This document shows, one piece after another, positions 1 through 9,310 of a DNA stretch of 40,698 bases. The number at the start of each line of letters is the position of its first letter. Within the stretch, counting starts at the first letter, position 1. The stretch is from G026625185 sp963727835 (GTDB lineage Bacteria > Desulfobacterota > WTBG01 > JAGOGO01): contig CAVSIB010000012.1 of the NCBI GenBank assembly GCA_963727835.1, positions 1 to 40,698 on the forward strand, in the 5' to 3' direction. Made by a program: the position numbers and the translations under genes. The notes beneath the pieces are model-generated. The model searched no databases. It saw only the letters and a program-made list of their open reading frames with translations, and was not told the DNA's origin.

Positions 1-616
1 AGGTATTTTCTTCACTAAGCATTAAACTAAATTCTGTTATTTCTTTTAAGTCTGGTAATCCTTTGCCACGTTTTCCCCACAAGGACATTGAATCTTGATA
101 AATATAATATAAAAACTTGTGATACTTGTGGTAGAAGTCGGTGAGGCTAAGCGTTGACGCGCGCTCATGGGCAACATGCCCTACTGCTTTATTCCTATAT
201 TCTCTGAAATCTTTTGCAAATTCCGCAGGGACAATTACATCATAATAACTAATATCGTTAACCCAGGATGGTGCTGTTCCATTCTTTATTGCATCCCGGA
301 ACTGATTCATGACTCGCTGGGCATGATGCATTATATATCCTTCTATTATCTTTATTCGCTCGCTACCCTTTTTGTTGGTAATATCGGTATTTCCTACATC
401 TCGCGCCAAACAACCTAATAAAAATTCATACAGATGATGGATAAAATCTGTGTAGGCATTATAGGTTTTATATGAGATTTCTCGTGTTCTGCCTTGCATT
501 ATCATCTGTTCACCCAATCTACGAAATTCTTTAAAAGAATCATCGCACCTAAAGAACTCGTGGGTTAGTACCGTGCAATGATCGCTGTCTAAAGTATCCC
601 CAGGATTAAATTTCAT
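1..616 (-). CDS. HEPN-domain-like protein, C-terminus beyond window edge
   Basis: An open minus-strand frame starts with ATG at 616 and runs off the left edge after about 205 codons, so it is partial. The product is mostly helical and polar, with no signal peptide. Around residues 140-150 it carries an R-N-x4-G-H segment (EYRNKAVGH), matching the Rx4-6H motif of HEPN ribonuclease domains. HEPN proteins are common toxins and abortive-infection effectors that cleave RNA; that role here is inferred from one motif and the surrounding broken defence-type genes. No clear Shine-Dalgarno sequence is visible. The start lies 13 bases downstream (minus sense) of the stop of repeat copy 1. The motif is visible, the family assignment is moderate, and the function is unproven. 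Confidence 0.6.
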   Translation of the reverse strand, partial: MKFNPGDTLDSDHCTVLTHEFFRCDDSFKEFRRLGEQMIMQGRTREISYKTYNAYTDFIHHLYEFLLGCLARDVGNTDITNKKGSERIKIIEGYIMHHAQRVMNQFRDAIKNGTAPSWVNDISYYDVIVPAEFAKDFREYRNKAVGHVAHERASTLSLTDFYHKYHKFLYYIYQDSMSLWGKRGKGLPDLKEITEFSLMLSEENT

Positions 617-628
617 TTAAAGTTTCGC

Positions 629-711
629 TCACCATTTATAACCCAATAGAAATTTATATTGATCTGCATAAGGCGCCGTGGTTAAAAATTTTATAATTTA
701 TAAACGGCCTT
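629..711 (-). repeat. Repeat copy 1: 3'-end remnant of HEPN-like gene
   Basis: Read on the minus strand, this segment encodes a tail containing IKFLTTAPYADQYK and stops at 629-631. The same tail (KIIKFLTTPPYTDQYK) ends the HEPN-like pseudogene at 1741-2329. At DNA level the match runs over roughly 653-711 to 1770-1830, including a shared imperfect stem (plus strand AAGGC/ACGGCC arms with two unpaired bases). Nothing upstream matches the rest of that gene: only the 3' end is duplicated. It sits between the DUF2971 gene and the gene at the window edge. Confidence 0.75.
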
Positions 712-762
712 GCTGACCCCTAAAGTTTAAGTCCCCGATAGGGTATACTTGATACATTTACT

Positions 763-1676
763 TTACACCTTTTTATACCCTCTTTCAGCCAAAAAGATTT
801 CGCAAGCAACCTTTGCTTCCTCTTGATATGCCATTGGGCCTATGATAACTTCCGTAATCGGCAATAGCTTTTTTTCCTTTGTGCCTTCTTCCTTCAGTTT
901 CCTTGTCTTCATCTCCATTTCCTTTTCTTTCGCTCCTGTTTTGCCGCTTTTATTATCCTGCTCGATAAAAAATTTAATGAAAGGAAGAGGAAATCCATGA
1001 GAGGGGGATGGCGTCTGCAGTGAATTGGAAGATCATCTTCATACATTTCGGGGGAATTATCAAAAGACCAGTAATGAGATGATGTGGTGATCAATCTAAC
1101 TTCTTCCTCGCTCTTAAAATGCTTATTTTTTGTTTCTTTCATGTCAGCGACGGAAAGCAGAAAGAAAGCTGCAGCCTCCGAAGTTTGTTCATCCGTCAAT
1201 TTCCCCCAGCCACTTTTCTTTTCGTTACGTAGTATCCATTGCCTAATATCTTTTTCAGTATATAGGCAACTATATAAAACGACACGTTTTTTTTTGTTAC
1301 CAAGCTGACTTGCGTCAAACCCTATGCAATAATTGCCGTACGCTCGCCATTGTTCAAGTGAGTCCTTACACTTGCTAAATGAAGCCATATAAAAGTAGGA
1401 ACTACTGCTATCCTTATCAATCTCATAACGTATAATTTTGTCTTTCCAAGCCTTCTTAACAAAGTCATTCTTAAAATCATTATCCGAGAATAAATCATGA
1501 TTTTTCGATAGCATTTTTAGCTCGGTCGTGTCATTCGTAAACTCGGTATTGGACATCCATATTTCATGATTGGCTATGATGCCAGCAACACCGTCGGCGG
1601 AAGTATAATGATAAACTTGTCCACTATACGTTTCAGAGAAAGCTTCTATAAGTTTTAATAACTTTCTAATTTCCAC
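763..1676 (-). pseudogene. DUF2971 family protein, frameshifted
   Basis: The frame starts at GTG 1676 (GGGGG tract upstream) and reads as a DUF2971 protein: HYTS near residue 24, a following NDTTEL segment, SFSKCKDSLEQWRAYG near residue 105 and CIGFD after it. Around 1003-1007 there is a run of five C, after which the reading frame changes. The original frame ends at 909, but the conserved DUF2971 tail (LPITEVIIGPMAYQEEAK) continues in another frame to a TAA at 763. I read this as one gene of about 300 residues with one frameshift in the C tract. DUF2971 has no established activity; its H-Y-T segment near the start recalls ADP-ribosyltransferase folds, which is only an inference. It lies among other defence-type remnants. 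Confidence 0.75.
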
Positions 1677-1740
1677 TTGCTACCCCCATATGTTTATGAA
1701 AATATCTCCTCGTAAGGTTGCCCTCATGGGTTAAAAAAGA

Positions 1741-2329
1741 TTATTTAATCTTTAATTTACCATAACAATTTTTATATTGATCGGTATAAGGCGGCGTGGT
1801 TAAGAATTTAATAATTTTAGGGACGGCCCTCTTCATTACTCCCATTGGTAAATTAAAATAGGTGACAATTTTTTCAATAAGTTTCATAGCAAAAGCCGCA
1901 TCTGTCTGAGCAAATCGAAAACTGTCATTGTCTAAATGGGTTTTTTCATGGACTACTTCTCGACGGCTTATTTTGATATTTTTGTAACAACTTCATCCAA
2001 TATCGACTGGTCATTACAGCCTAACAGTTGAGCTTTATCTTTGATAGGGTTTCCAATCATACCGCTTAAAAGTATCCAGCCCTTTGCGTTCCACGATTAG
2101 AAGATGAAGCAGTGATTCAAGAAAGACCCCACAAAAGACAATCGTGATGAAAGCATTCTTGAAACTTTTTTGGTTAGGGTCATATGTAATTATCAATCCG
2201 GGTTCACCGTTGGTTTTTGGTCTTCTTGCTTGATTTAAGGTCTTTATCCATTGCAACATAGGCCTCTTCCGCAATATGGTAAAAGACCCTCATATTAGAA
2301 TGGCCGAGGCTGTGGGGGTTATTTTCCAT
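1741..2329 (-). pseudogene. HEPN-like hypothetical protein, multiply frameshifted
   Basis: Three frames join into one protein of about 195 residues: an N-terminus from ATG 2329 (MENNPHSLGHSNMRV), a middle part (NAFITIVFCGVFLESLLHLL, then GLDTFKRYDW), and a C-terminal part (DQSILDEVVTKISK, then ISRREVVHEKTHLDND) that ends at TAA 1741. Frame changes fall near 2225, 2040 and 1975. The RREVVH segment fits the Rx4-6H HEPN motif and is followed by a long helix. The last 30 codons are the source of the repeat found also at 629, 2770 and 6980. The gene is inactive as sequenced unless the frameshifts are errors. The helical fold and motif support HEPN moderately; no close family name is recognised. 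Confidence 0.6.
1770..1830 (-). repeat. Repeat copy 2 (in situ 3' end of HEPN-like gene)
   Basis: This is the reference copy: it forms the C-terminal codons of the pseudogene at 1741-2329. It shares TTTATATTGATC followed by a GTATAAGGCG-type segment and an AT-rich core with copies at 653-711, 2770-2828 and, more weakly, 6980-7010. The plus-strand arms AAGGCGGCGT and ACGGCCCT can pair with two extra bases bulged, as in copy 1. Confidence 0.75.
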
Positions 2330-2491
2330 TGATTGTTATGTTTCCTTTTTTCTCTTAGAATGAAGAAAATTATGGTTTTCATAACTCGGTCATCTTATAA
2401 ACTGCGCCTCAGTGGGCGTGGGCCGCGATGCGAAATGGTAGCGAACTTGCGATGCGACTGCCAAGCGGGCCGTGTCCAGGGCAGGCGCTAG

Positions 2492-2734
2492 TTAGCCGGG
2501 CGGCACAGGCTTGCGACCGAGACGCGAGAAAACAAGCCGGAAGGTCACCCAACCGCAATAGAACGGGCCAACCGTGTACAGCACAGGGTCTTGGATATAG
2601 ACCTGGAACCGAGTTCCTTCCGTGATGGTGAAGATCGGAATTACGGCTTTGACCAGCGCGACAGCGAACACACCCAGCCCCACGGCGATAAGCACCGCGG
2701 CGAGCGCGACTGGAATGACAAGGACGTTGCGCAT
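2492..2734 (-). CDS. Small membrane protein, GC-rich
   Basis: The 80-residue frame starts at ATG 2734, preceded five bases upstream by GGAGG (2740-2744); an upstream GTG at 2740 overlaps that site and is less likely. The protein has a long hydrophobic stretch (about residues 3-30, rich in A, V, L, I) and a second, weaker hydrophobic segment near residues 45-60, ending in a basic, proline-containing tail. Base composition is far more GC-rich than the flanks, so the segment probably arrived separately. It is bounded on its 5' side by repeat copy 3. No family is recognised and no function is proposed. Confidence 0.5.
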   Translation of the reverse strand: MRNVLVIPVALAAVLIAVGLGVFAVALVKAVIPIFTITEGTRFQVYIQDPVLYTVGPFYCGWVTFRLVFSRLGRKPVPPG

Positions 2735-2769
2735 TTGCACCTCCGACTCGATTACCGCAGGCTAACAAT

Positions 2770-2828
2770 GTTTATATTGATCAGTAAAACCCCCTTGTTA
2801 AAAATTTTATAATTTTATGGGTGGCCCT
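2770..2828 (-). repeat. Repeat copy 3: 3'-end remnant of HEPN-like gene
   Basis: On the minus strand this reads RATHKIIKFLT and then diverges to a stop, matching the RAVPKIIKFLT segment of the pseudogene at 1741-2329. The DNA match includes GTTTATATTGATC and the GTTAAAAATTTTATAATTTTA core. It lies directly 3' of the remnant ending at 2839 and 5' of the membrane-protein gene. Confidence 0.7.
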
Positions 2829-2838
2829 TCCTTTTTGA

Positions 2839-3663
2839 CTAATTACTATGGAATTTAGGCATTATTTCTTTTTCTTTAAGCAAGTTAAACACTTCTTCAT
2901 AGAAATAAAGAAAAAGTGACGAGAGAAGTCTAAATGAAAAAATAGGGGAAAAACAACATCACTTATATGATCAGTTTTATTAAAAATAACGGCTCCCTCG
3001 TCAGCAATGATTTCAAAACTATTTATAGTGCTTCGAAAAATTAGATGACAAACGTGACACAAGCTTCAAAAATTTTCCTGAATATTTTATCATGAGGGGG
3101 ATTGTCTCTAAGCAACTTTTTCTTTAAATATTCATCGTTAGTGTCAATGAGATATTAGTACTTGATTGGTTTTGGGACCAAGGCAATTTTTCAATACTAG
3201 TTGATCCCATGGAAAGAAAAAAAAGGTCTTCATCAATTTTTTCAAAATCAATATTGTCAAGATAGTAGCTTGAGATCCTTTAAAAAAAATGCGCATGTTC
3301 CAGTATTTTCAAAATGGTGCAAAACTGATAGAAGAGACGAGAGAAAACTATTATGATTTAGCGCATGGATAATTCCCTCAATAAGGGATTTTGACCGATG
3401 AAGGAGCAACTGGATAAAATGTATGGCATTATTCCTGCCGAATAATTTTTCGGGCTCCGTGGCAATCCTCAAAGTTCTCTGGATAAGGAAATTTCTGATA
3501 TGTAAAATTTTTCGATGCACATATCTATGGAGGTTTCAATTTCATTAAGGTGATCTATATTCTCACCAAGGCGTTTCGGCATCTTAACTATATTTTCAGA
3601 AAACATAGATAGACCCTCGACAACATTAACAATGATACGATAACGTATTCGCATAAAAACCAA
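2839..3663 (-). pseudogene. Unidentified helical protein, multiply frameshifted
   Basis: Successive frames give protein-like segments in a consistent order. They are an N-terminal part from 3663 (MVFMRIRYRIIVNVVEG, later GENIDHLNEIETSI), a middle part near 3460-3260 (HFIQLLLHRSKSLIEGII, FENTGTCAFFLKDLK), then DFEKIDEDLFFLSMG near 3220 and NSFEIIADEGAVIFNK near 3020, ending at TAG 2839 after EVFNLLKEKE. Together this is about 270 residues with at least four frame changes. The central RSKSLIEGI stretch followed by a helix-rich segment is reminiscent of DUF5677-like proteins, but the match is too weak to name it. The segment is AT-rich, unlike its GC-rich neighbours. Confidence 0.45.
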
Positions 3664-4348
3664 AATGCGTTACTGAATCTAAGTGATTTATTCATCTCGC
3701 CCATCCTCACCCAGAAGCTTTGCTTCAAAGCTTGCCTTCGCATTCTTCCTACTCAAGCGCCGCTTCCTCCCGCAAGCGCCTAGCTTTTCATGCGGCGGGG
3801 CGAGTCATTCTTGGCTGATTTCGATCCTGCATGGTTTCAGGGGACGGGACATCAGATATTAGCGAAAATCTCGATCAATGTGCCGACGACCCGATGAAAC
3901 CTGTCGTTTCCCATGCACCTGTGCAAAAACAAAAGAGCAGAAAGAACATTTCGAATAGAGAAAGTAACGGTTTACGTCTCTTCCGCGCGGTCGAACCACA
4001 GAGACCGGTGGCCGTAAACGCAAAATCATGGGCCCTTTAAAAATCTCTCGGGAGAACGTATTCCTATTAAAAACACTTGGCTCGATAATGTGCGAAGAGA
4101 GGTATCCCCCGCCTATAAAAGGCCCGACGACCTTCGGCCTCAGAGAGGGCGCATGGCAACTTTCCGAATCTCTGTCAAGTCGGACTCAGGCAGTCCAACA
4201 TAGGGAACAAAGCAGGTTCTTCATCGAGAGGTCTTCTTCCCTGTCGGCGGGTCATTTCTGCGAAAGATGAAAGTGGGTTAACCGGGGCCCTTGGACGGAT
4301 GTCCCGAACAAAAGAAAGGTCATAGGCGAGGCCGTCCATGGGCAGTCT
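3664..4348. other. GC-rich stretch without a recognisable gene
   Basis: About 685 bases hold only short frames that match nothing I recognise on either strand. The left part (about 3700-3810) is rich in GC and in short inverted repeats. GGGCCC occurs near 4029 and 4287. The composition resembles the methylase region to the right, so this may be decayed flanking DNA of that module. Confidence 0.4.
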
Positions 4349-5119
4349 TTAAGTGGCAAGCCTTACGGAAAAAGCCTTATTTTCTTGCTTCTCCGGCACG
4401 GTAAGGCCGAGGCGGCAAAGGAGGGATGCGTCAAGGCCGGACAGCAAGGCGTCAGCCTGTTCGAGTTCGCGCCGCGGCGACTCCCGCGCGAACTCGATCT
4501 CGTCAACCATCTCCTGTTGAACCGAAATGCGGGAAGGGGAAAACAAACTGTCAAATGATTGCTCGACTTAGGGTAATTGTACAGCATTATTAAGGTATAA
4601 GAGCACCTTTCATCTGATTTCGCATAATATCAGACAATGAAGAGGAATTTCCCAGTAGAAACGAGGATATGGTTTCAGCGGAGCCCGAAAGCGAAAGATG
4701 CTTCCATTGATAATAGTGGGTTCCTTCAGTTGTGTTCAGCAAGACATACAGACTTTTCAGAAGCAATAGTGGCGCCTTTTACGGCAAGAAGCACATCCCC
4801 TTCCCGAACCTGTGCCCGCTCGTGGCGTGCAAACTCATTTGGCGCACGAAGGCACGAATCCCAATTCAATCCGATTGCCCTCCCCGAGTTCTGTTGCCCT
4901 GAAGAATCGGATACCGCCTTCTCTGAGATATGAATTACCTGGCGGAAGCACACGATAGGCTCCTTCAGCAATCAAAGAACCAAGAAACCTCACATTCTTC
5001 ATTTGTTTGAGGCGCAGTACAAGCTTTTGATGCCCTCCAGTAAAGAAAACTGGATTTAGACGATTCTTGGCTTCGCCCCGCTTGACTGCAAAGCATGGCA
5101 GCTTGCCGTTCGGCGGGGC
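4349..5119 (-). pseudogene. hsdS: Type I R-M specificity subunit HsdS, truncated and frameshifted
   Basis: Minus-strand frames in order show hallmarks of an HsdS target-recognition domain: NRLNPVFFTGG near 5060, SYLREGGIRFFRATELG near 4920, VREGDVLLAVKGATIASEKS near 4770, NGSIFRFRAPLKPY near 4700 and the conserved helix with ELEQADALLSGLDASLL near 4440. The frame ends at 4349 just after FSVRLA, where the second recognition domain would begin, so only the first half of a typical HsdS remains. Frame changes occur near 4835, 4740 and 4570. HsdS would choose the DNA sequence methylated by the upstream methylase. GC content matches the methylase gene. It lies directly 3' of that gene. Confidence 0.75.
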
Positions 5120-6922
5120 TTAGACGAAAAAAGGTTTTGCGTCTTTCTGGAATTTCCGGTATTGCTGGACGACTTCGGGAAGTTGGTTCTCGCATTTCCG
5201 TCCGGTGGCGTCGTAGCCGATCGTTCCGGCACGGCCATGAAGATGGCTTCGTCGTCCTTCGGTTTTTCGTCCTCGCCGCGTCGACGCAGAAAGACAAGGC
5301 TGGATTTCACGCCCGCGCCGATAATGGGCTGAAAGCCGTCTGCGGCAGGCTGATCACGGCCTGACTTGAAAACGCTCCAGCAGAAAGTCGCGGACGTATT
5401 GAAGGAGGAGTTGGTGAGGATGCCATCCGGCAGCACAACGGCGGCGCGGCCCGTCCCGGGCTTGAGAAAATGCCAAACACTTTCGATGAACAGGATTTCG
5501 GTCTTCTGGTTCTTGCGCGGCTTCTTTTGCCGTTGCCGTCTTCCTGGTTCCGAGTTCGAAATCGGCAGGTAGGGCCGTTCGGTCAGCTTGACCTGCGCGC
5601 CGAAGGGCGGATTGGTCAGGATGAGGTCGAAATTTGTCTTCGTTGAAACCGTTGTTGCCGGTGCGATTGCGGATGGCTCGAGGCGGTCGAGCGCGTCCTC
5701 GCCGATGACGTTGGTGTGGCCGTCGTCGTGGATGATCATGTTCATCTTGGCGACGCGGGCGATCTCGTCGTTGATCTCGATGCCGAAGAGGTTGTCTTCG
5801 GCGAAGTCGTGCCAGTGCTTGTAGTGCTCCCGTGCTCTCCGGTCGTGGTATTCCCCGGCCTCGCGGCGCACTGGTCGAGTGCGTAGAGGAGAAAGCCGCC
5901 GGAGCCGCAGGCGGGATCAAGCACGAGGTCCTCGGCCTTGGGCTTGCGTCATTTCACGGCAAAGGCGATGATTTCGCGCGGCGTGAAGTACTGGCCGAAG
6001 TCGCCTTTGAAAAAGCCGTCCATGAACTGCTCGAAGGCGACGCCCTTGGTGTCGAGGTCGGTCTTGCTCAAATTGGCCCTCCATATGGGAGACGAGGGTG
6101 CGCAAGCTGGCGTCGTCAATGTGGATGGTGTCGGTGAAGACCTGCGGGTCTTTCGCTTCTTGGCGATGTCGTAGATGCGCCTTGATGCGCTCGGCGAGCC
6201 TTCGGCTCGGCTCGTGCGTCTTGATCTGAAATTCGTAGGGCTGGCCGTTTTTCGCGTGGCGTCTTTTCATCCTGAATCTTGACGAACGAGGAGTTTGCAG
6301 AGTTCGCCGAAGGCCATCGGAGGCGAGAGCGCCCGCCGCCCAAAGGGTCTGATGGCATTTCTTGATCGTGGCGATCAGCTTTCCTTGCTGACCGGCTGAA
6401 TGTCTTCCTTCGTGCCCTTCCAAAAGCGCCATTCCTCCGGCTTGCCGTATTGTCGGGCAAGTCGGCAATAATGTTGGCCTCGCGTTCGAGAACACCGTAT
6501 TTTTCGGTGAAATCGAGGAAGCGGCGCGTCTGCCGGCAATCACGCCGACATAATCGGCGCGGAACTTCGCCCACGTGCCGTTGCCGCAAGCTTGTCGACA
6601 GCCTGAGAAATTCGGCGTCGGTCACGCCGTCGCGTTTACACTCGATGACGGCAAAGGGGCGCGTGCGGGCGTCGTCATTGAAAACAACGAAATCGGCGGC
6701 GTCTTTCGGCGTGCGGTCGGGAACGGTGACCTCGACGCCGATGCGGGCCGGTTCATAGCCGTAGCGGAAAACGAGTTCGGCCCAATATTCGGCCCGGACT
6801 TGTTCTTCGGGGTCGGCGAAACCGTTCGGAGTGATTTACAGCTACATAGGTGATGCGTTGCTTCGTCCCTTCGCCAGAAATGGCGGCGTAGCCTTTTTCA
6901 GGGCTTGGTCGAGATATGACAT
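5120..6922 (-). pseudogene. hsdM: N6-adenine DNA methylase with N-terminal HSDR_N nuclease-like domain, frameshifted
   Basis: Starting at ATG 6922 (MSYLDQALKK), joined frames give an HSDR_N-type region (RYGYEPARIGVEV, then FAVIECKRDGVTDAEF near 6650). They continue into an HsdM-like methylase with TPREII near 5970, the SAM-binding DPACGSGGF near 5910, FGIEINDEIARVAKMNMI near 5750, the catalytic NPPF near 5600 and AAVVLPDGILTN near 5430. The tail (QLPEVVQQYRKFQ) reaches TAA 5120. At least eight frame changes break it. The intact family is a type I-like methylase that also carries a PD-(D/E)xK-like domain (IECKRD). The gene is GC-rich, unlike the AT-rich flanks, and its hsdS follows immediately, so the pair was probably acquired together and then decayed. 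Confidence 0.85.
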
Positions 6923-6979
6923 TTAGGCCCCCAATACCAAGTGTAACAGTTAATTTTTTGTTTCTTCAGACGCTAATAG

Positions 6980-7010
6980 TGTTTATATTGATCCGTATAA
7001 GACCCTTGGA
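6980..7010 (-). repeat. Repeat copy 4: short, diverged
   Basis: GTTTATATTGATC and the following CGTATAAG match the other copies. On the minus strand it encodes SYTDQYKHY before a stop, equivalent to PYTDQYKNCY of the HEPN-like gene. Similarity fades after about 30 bases. It sits 58 bases upstream of the methylase start, at the right boundary of that GC-rich module. Confidence 0.55.
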
Positions 7011-7048
7011 TAGATGATGACGTAATTATCGGGGATTATAAATTTAAC

Positions 7049-7631
7049 TCAAGAAATGAGCATGTTTTTTTGTCGCATTTTGGGAGAAGTTACGCCAAAA
7101 CCAATAAACCAAGTGTATATTTTAAATCTGCGAGGCTTCCGGCGGTAGAGCAATGGCCGAGTATCGCAGATATCCCCCGCATGTGATGTGCGATTAATAT
7201 ATACTGGGATGAGGTTAATACTGATCACAATCAGCATATGCGTTAATGGACCGGAACATGCACTCCAGAGACGATCTACTATCGCAGTCTTTGTTCCTTC
7301 GACATTGAAATTTCCAGTCGTAAGAGAAATTATTAAGATGGGTATTGGCAATTTCCTCATCCTCTATGTGGTGCACAACGTCAGCAGAAGAAATCTCATA
7401 AGTTTTCGACGAACTTTAGAGCCCGAACCGCATCTCCATTCAGTCGATAAGCGCCACAATAAATGAATCGCTTGTTCCCAAGTTGTCCCTTGGCGCTTCC
7501 TTTCTTATTCCAGGAAGATGAGCCAACCGACAACCAAAAGCGTGAACCTCTTTGGTGGTAGGAACGAACCTTTCCCAAGCTAAGGAACTAGAGATAGTTC
7601 TCAGCATCGGATCGTGCACTAGATGCAGCAT
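7049..7631 (-). pseudogene. Unidentified coding remnant, frameshifted
   Basis: Protein-like stretches succeed one another in different minus-strand frames. MLHLVHDPMLRTISSSLAWE starts at 7631; a LNGDAVRALKFVENL segment lies near 7420, a HHIEDEEIANTHLNN segment near 7360 and an LIPVYINRTSHAGDIC segment near 7200. The order is consistent with one gene of about 190 residues carrying three or more frameshifts. No family is recognised. The next 225 bases to the right hold no clear gene. Confidence 0.35.
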
Positions 7632-7858
7632 CCTATTCTATTGCAAACCGCTTTCCCTTATTATTAAATGAGCGCGGATGGATACAAGACCGAAATAGAC
7701 TATCGCTACCTGGGATATGCCTTTGCCTCATATCGGCGTCAGACGAAAAACTCTGGGGATCGTCGATATTCTTGATCAAGACGAAGCCCTGCCCCCAAGG
7801 ATTAGGTTGAATAGAGGAAAGAAAGAAGGTGGGCTTGATAATTGGTTTATAGACTGAT

Positions 7859-8315
7859 CTATTCGTTGCTCAATGCGCTCCGGAGAAGACAATAGCGCAG
7901 AGATTCTATCGGAGCTATAGTAAGATAAGATTTGTTTTCGATTGACCAATTGAAAACAACTGACTTAGGACCGTGATTGAAGATGCGGGGCGCCGGATAA
8001 GAAGAAGCCACTAGTTCCGCTGCAATATGACAGGCATTCGCGTAGACAGGCGCGTCAATTCTCCATTCGTCTTTCTCTTCAAGTTCGACCATTTCGCTGA
8101 GCGCCTCCCCTAGTTCCAGGTATTCCTGTCGTCCAATAATACCCATGCTTAAGACCTGTATTCTCTGGATTTGGGTTTCTGGCATATTCATAGCATCCGT
8201 AAATTCCGCATTGATTCGCGTGAGGATTGGGTCGACAATCATCCTCTGGTGGTACAGAACTTGACTCCAGAATTATTGTGACCTGTTTGGAAATGTTGGT
8301 GAGCCAATTCGGCAT
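7859..8315 (-). pseudogene. Unknown protein B of a two-gene operon, one frameshift
   Basis: ATG 8315 lies one base after the stop of the upstream gene, so the two are translationally linked. The first codons (MPNWLTNISKQVTIILESSS) run in one frame to about 8242. The rest (IVDPILTRINAEFTDAMN, later RIDAPVYANACHIAAELVA, FNWSIENKSYLTIAPI) runs in another to 8242-7859, giving roughly 150 residues. The C-terminal half mixes an Ala-rich helix with a beta-strand pattern. There is no signal peptide or membrane segment. I do not recognise the family. A single frameshift near 8243 is the only defect. Confidence 0.5.
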
Positions 8316-8316
8316 G

Positions 8317-9095
8317 TTAAAATCCCTCAATATTAAGGCCAATTTCCTGCTGCATTTGTACTGCCGCATCCAACGCTTCCTGCAACAAGGCGGATTGTTC
8401 CTTACCGGGGAGAGCGCGCACAGGGGTAAGAGGGATATTATTGTTGTCGAAAACCACGCTGGCGGCGATGGCATTTTTAGGTTGGGGGAGCACTGGCGCT
8501 GGCACACCGCCGGACGGAAGTGAAATAGTTAAAATCTGAAACTGCTCTACACTCCACTTCGTAACAAAATTCATCTTAATGTCTTGAAATTCCCTATTCA
8601 TGTGCGGCTGATTGATCTGAAAAATAAAGTCCTCTTCGTCCGTGATTGTTACACCATATCGATTAGGTATGACCTCGGTCAACGCCTTGTTGGCTTCTGC
8701 ATGACTTGGTTTCAAGTTAAGAAATTGCAGAATGAGCGCCACACGCGAAATATGGTTCAAAACAAAGCTCCCGTCGAGGAAGTTTATTATGCGCATCAAG
8801 CTCATCTCGAAGTTCGATTGGATGATCGATCAGCGCCACCGTCATTTCGGTATCTGAGTTGGCGCAGCCTAAGATTGAAGTCGATTCGTGCCGGCTGGGC
8901 CACACAATTGACTATCAGGCCACTGCGCTTCCCTTGGGCGACCATTGGCACAAGGGCATTGGCCTGCTTCTGAAAAGCGTCTGGGTCGCCACCCCAGATT
9001 TGCCGATACAGGTCAAGGGCGGATGGCAGCGGCGATGATATCGGCATGGCCGGGAAAAACGTAATGCGGCCAACAAAAGGTTTCCATTCGTTCAT
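8317..9095 (-). pseudogene. Unknown protein A of a two-gene operon, frameshifted
   Basis: Starting at ATG 9095 (MNEWKPFVGRITFFPAMP), the frame continues through ALDLYRQIWGGDPDAFQKQA and a GKRSGLIVNCVAQPARIDF segment, shifts near 8880 and again near 8810, and ends at TAA 8317 after ALDAAVQMQQEIGLNI. The joined protein is about 255 residues, soluble, with a proline-rich SGGVPAPVLPQP stretch near residue 200. The next gene starts one base downstream, which suggests the two products act together. Neither product matches a family I can name; position next to restriction and HEPN-like remnants hints at a defence or stress role, which is inference only. Confidence 0.5.
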
Positions 9096-9211
9096 TGCCG
9101 CCCCTAGCTATGATCTATAGTGTTCATATAGCATTATCTGGACTTAATCTTTTTAATTTCTTTTAACCCGTAGGAGGGAAAAAGTCAATAATTATGAAAT
9201 ATTTTGAAAAA

Positions 9212-9240
9212 TAAAAAACCCCGCAAAAATGCAGGGTTCT
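9212..9240 (-). terminator. Rho-independent terminator of the element's minus-strand operon
   Basis: Read on the minus strand, AACCCTGCA and TGCGGGGTT form a nine-base stem (one G-T pair) with a four-base loop, followed by a run of T. It lies about 70 bases downstream of the RecT-like gene and closes the operon that runs left from about 13.3 kb. Confidence 0.8.
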
Positions 9241-9310
9241 GTTTGGGCGGAACTATTGAGAATCAAACGAAAAACTTATACTCCTAGGAAAAAATAAGAA
9301 CTATCATTGG

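Noticed and set aside
3664..4348. Group II intron or other ribozyme in the GC-rich gap
   Set aside because: Some short GC-rich stems occur, but no domain V-like hairpin or reverse transcriptase is present.
629..7010. Repeats as integron attC sites of a cassette array
   Set aside because: The same-direction copies, the stem with unpaired bases and the single-gene modules recall integron cassettes, but no paired RYYYAAC/GTTRRRY core boxes frame the copies, they are coding 3' ends, and no integron integrase is present.
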